Below, one piece after another: positions 6,631 through 6,960 of a stretch of DNA of 6,960 nt. A program made the position numbers and the translations under genes. Under the pieces are notes generated by a model. It was not told the origin of the DNA, ran no database searches, and was given only the letters and a program-made list of their open reading frames with translations. Source of the DNA: Fidelibacterota bacterium (GTDB taxonomy: Bacteria; Fidelibacterota; UBA2242; JAFGTP01); the NCBI GenBank assembly GCA_021734005.1, contig JAIPJV010000112.1:1-6960 (forward strand). Reading direction: 5' to 3'. The number at the start of each line of letters is the position of its first letter. Within the stretch, counting starts at the first letter, position 1.

Positions 6631-6676
6631 AAAAAAAAGCAGATAAGTGATCTTATTTTATCAACCTATCTGCTTT
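6631..6676 (-). terminator. Intrinsic terminator or attenuator upstream of the dehydrogenase gene
   Basis: On the minus strand AAAGCAGATA (6676-6667) pairs perfectly with TATCTGCTTT (6645-6636), and the T-run spans eight bases (6638-6631), overlapping the stem end. A small inner stem, TGAT (6663-6660) with ATCA (6651-6648), can close the loop further. This is a strong Rho-independent terminator 20 bases after the stop of the gene at 6697. Its closeness to the next Shine-Dalgarno makes a regulatory role (attenuation or partial read-through) plausible. Plus-strand reading also gives a T-rich tail but there is no plus-strand gene nearby to terminate. Confidence 0.88.
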
Positions 6677-6696
6677 ATAATTAATTTATTCTTATG

Positions 6697-6960
6697 CTAC
6701 TTATTGCTGTTGTATTCCTCAATCTTTTGCTGGTAAAATTTCTTATTCTGGGGATTAAGCTGAATCAGTTTTTGCCTCTGCTCTTCAGTTCCATAGTCAA
6801 GTAGTAATCCAATCAGAGCTCCCTTGCGAGCATTAATGAAAACAATTGTATTTCTCTCACTGGAATTAATTTCAAAAATGCTTTCCAGATTATCTAACAT
6901 TTTGTCAATATTGGCAGGAATTTTCTTGGTTTCTTTTCTATTTTCAAGGTCAATTATTTT
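6697..6960 (-). CDS. Unrecognised protein, C-terminal part
   Basis: The frame is open from the right window edge to a TAA stop at 6697, giving 87 visible residues. An ATG at 6900 could start a 67-residue protein, but no Shine-Dalgarno precedes it and the frame continues upstream without a stop, so I treat it as the 3' end of a longer gene. The visible part is hydrophilic and probably helical, rich in Lys, Glu, Asn and Gln, with a more hydrophobic middle (IVFINARKGALIGLLLDYG) that looks too charged for a membrane helix, and a C-terminus rich in Gln, Lys and Glu (KKFYQQKIEEYNSNK). I recognise no family motif. It shares strand with the dehydrogenase but a strong terminator separates them, so a simple operon is unlikely. 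Confidence 0.7.
   Translation of the reverse strand, partial: KIIDLENRKETKKIPANIDKMLDNLESIFEINSSERNTIVFINARKGALIGLLLDYGTEEQRQKLIQLNPQNKKFYQQKIEEYNSNK

Overview
The window looks like a chromosomal segment of a moderately AT-rich, Gram-negative-type bacterium. A lipoprotein signal peptide with a lipobox suggests an outer membrane. The MoxR ATPase, DUF58 and BatD-like genes in a row resemble the aerotolerance-type (Bat) clusters common in the Fibrobacterota-Chlorobiota-Bacteroidota group and in relatives such as Neomarinimicrobia or Calditrichota. That placement is inference from gene content and protein style; there is no rRNA here to settle it. Most of the window reads as ordinary core or near-core genome. 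I saw no IS element, CRISPR array, tRNA or phage gene.

Layout. Positions 1-798 hold the 3' part of dnaK on the plus strand. A perfect 10-bp hairpin at 833-860 lies between it and a convergent minus-strand gene (887-1525), which encodes a small zinc-ribbon SAM-dependent methyltransferase. An AT-rich divergent spacer (1526-1811) then separates the methyltransferase from a plus-strand run of four genes: a TPR lipoprotein (1812-2309), a MoxR-type AAA+ ATPase (2337-3329), a DUF58 protein with a complete MIDAS motif (3410-4288) and a BatD-like membrane protein (4300-5325). A 322-bp spacer without a confident gene follows. The right side is on the minus strand: a D-2-hydroxyacid dehydrogenase of the glyoxylate/hydroxypyruvate reductase type (5648-6619), and upstream of it the 3' end of an unrecognised gene (6697 to the window edge).

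How the genes fit together. The plus-strand run is the functional unit. The MoxR ATPase probably acts as a chaperone-like remodeller of the DUF58/MIDAS protein, the BatD-like protein places a partner at the membrane, and the TPR lipoprotein could supply an envelope-side scaffold. The VWA membrane proteins BatA and BatB that often follow such genes are absent here, because the strand switches after 5325.

The most striking non-coding feature is at 6624-6676. A strong minus-strand intrinsic terminator ends its U-tract two bases from the Shine-Dalgarno of the dehydrogenase gene, leaving no room for a promoter between them. I did not find a convincing wholly new system. The terminator/SD arrangement and the compact Bat-like cluster are the points most worth a second look.
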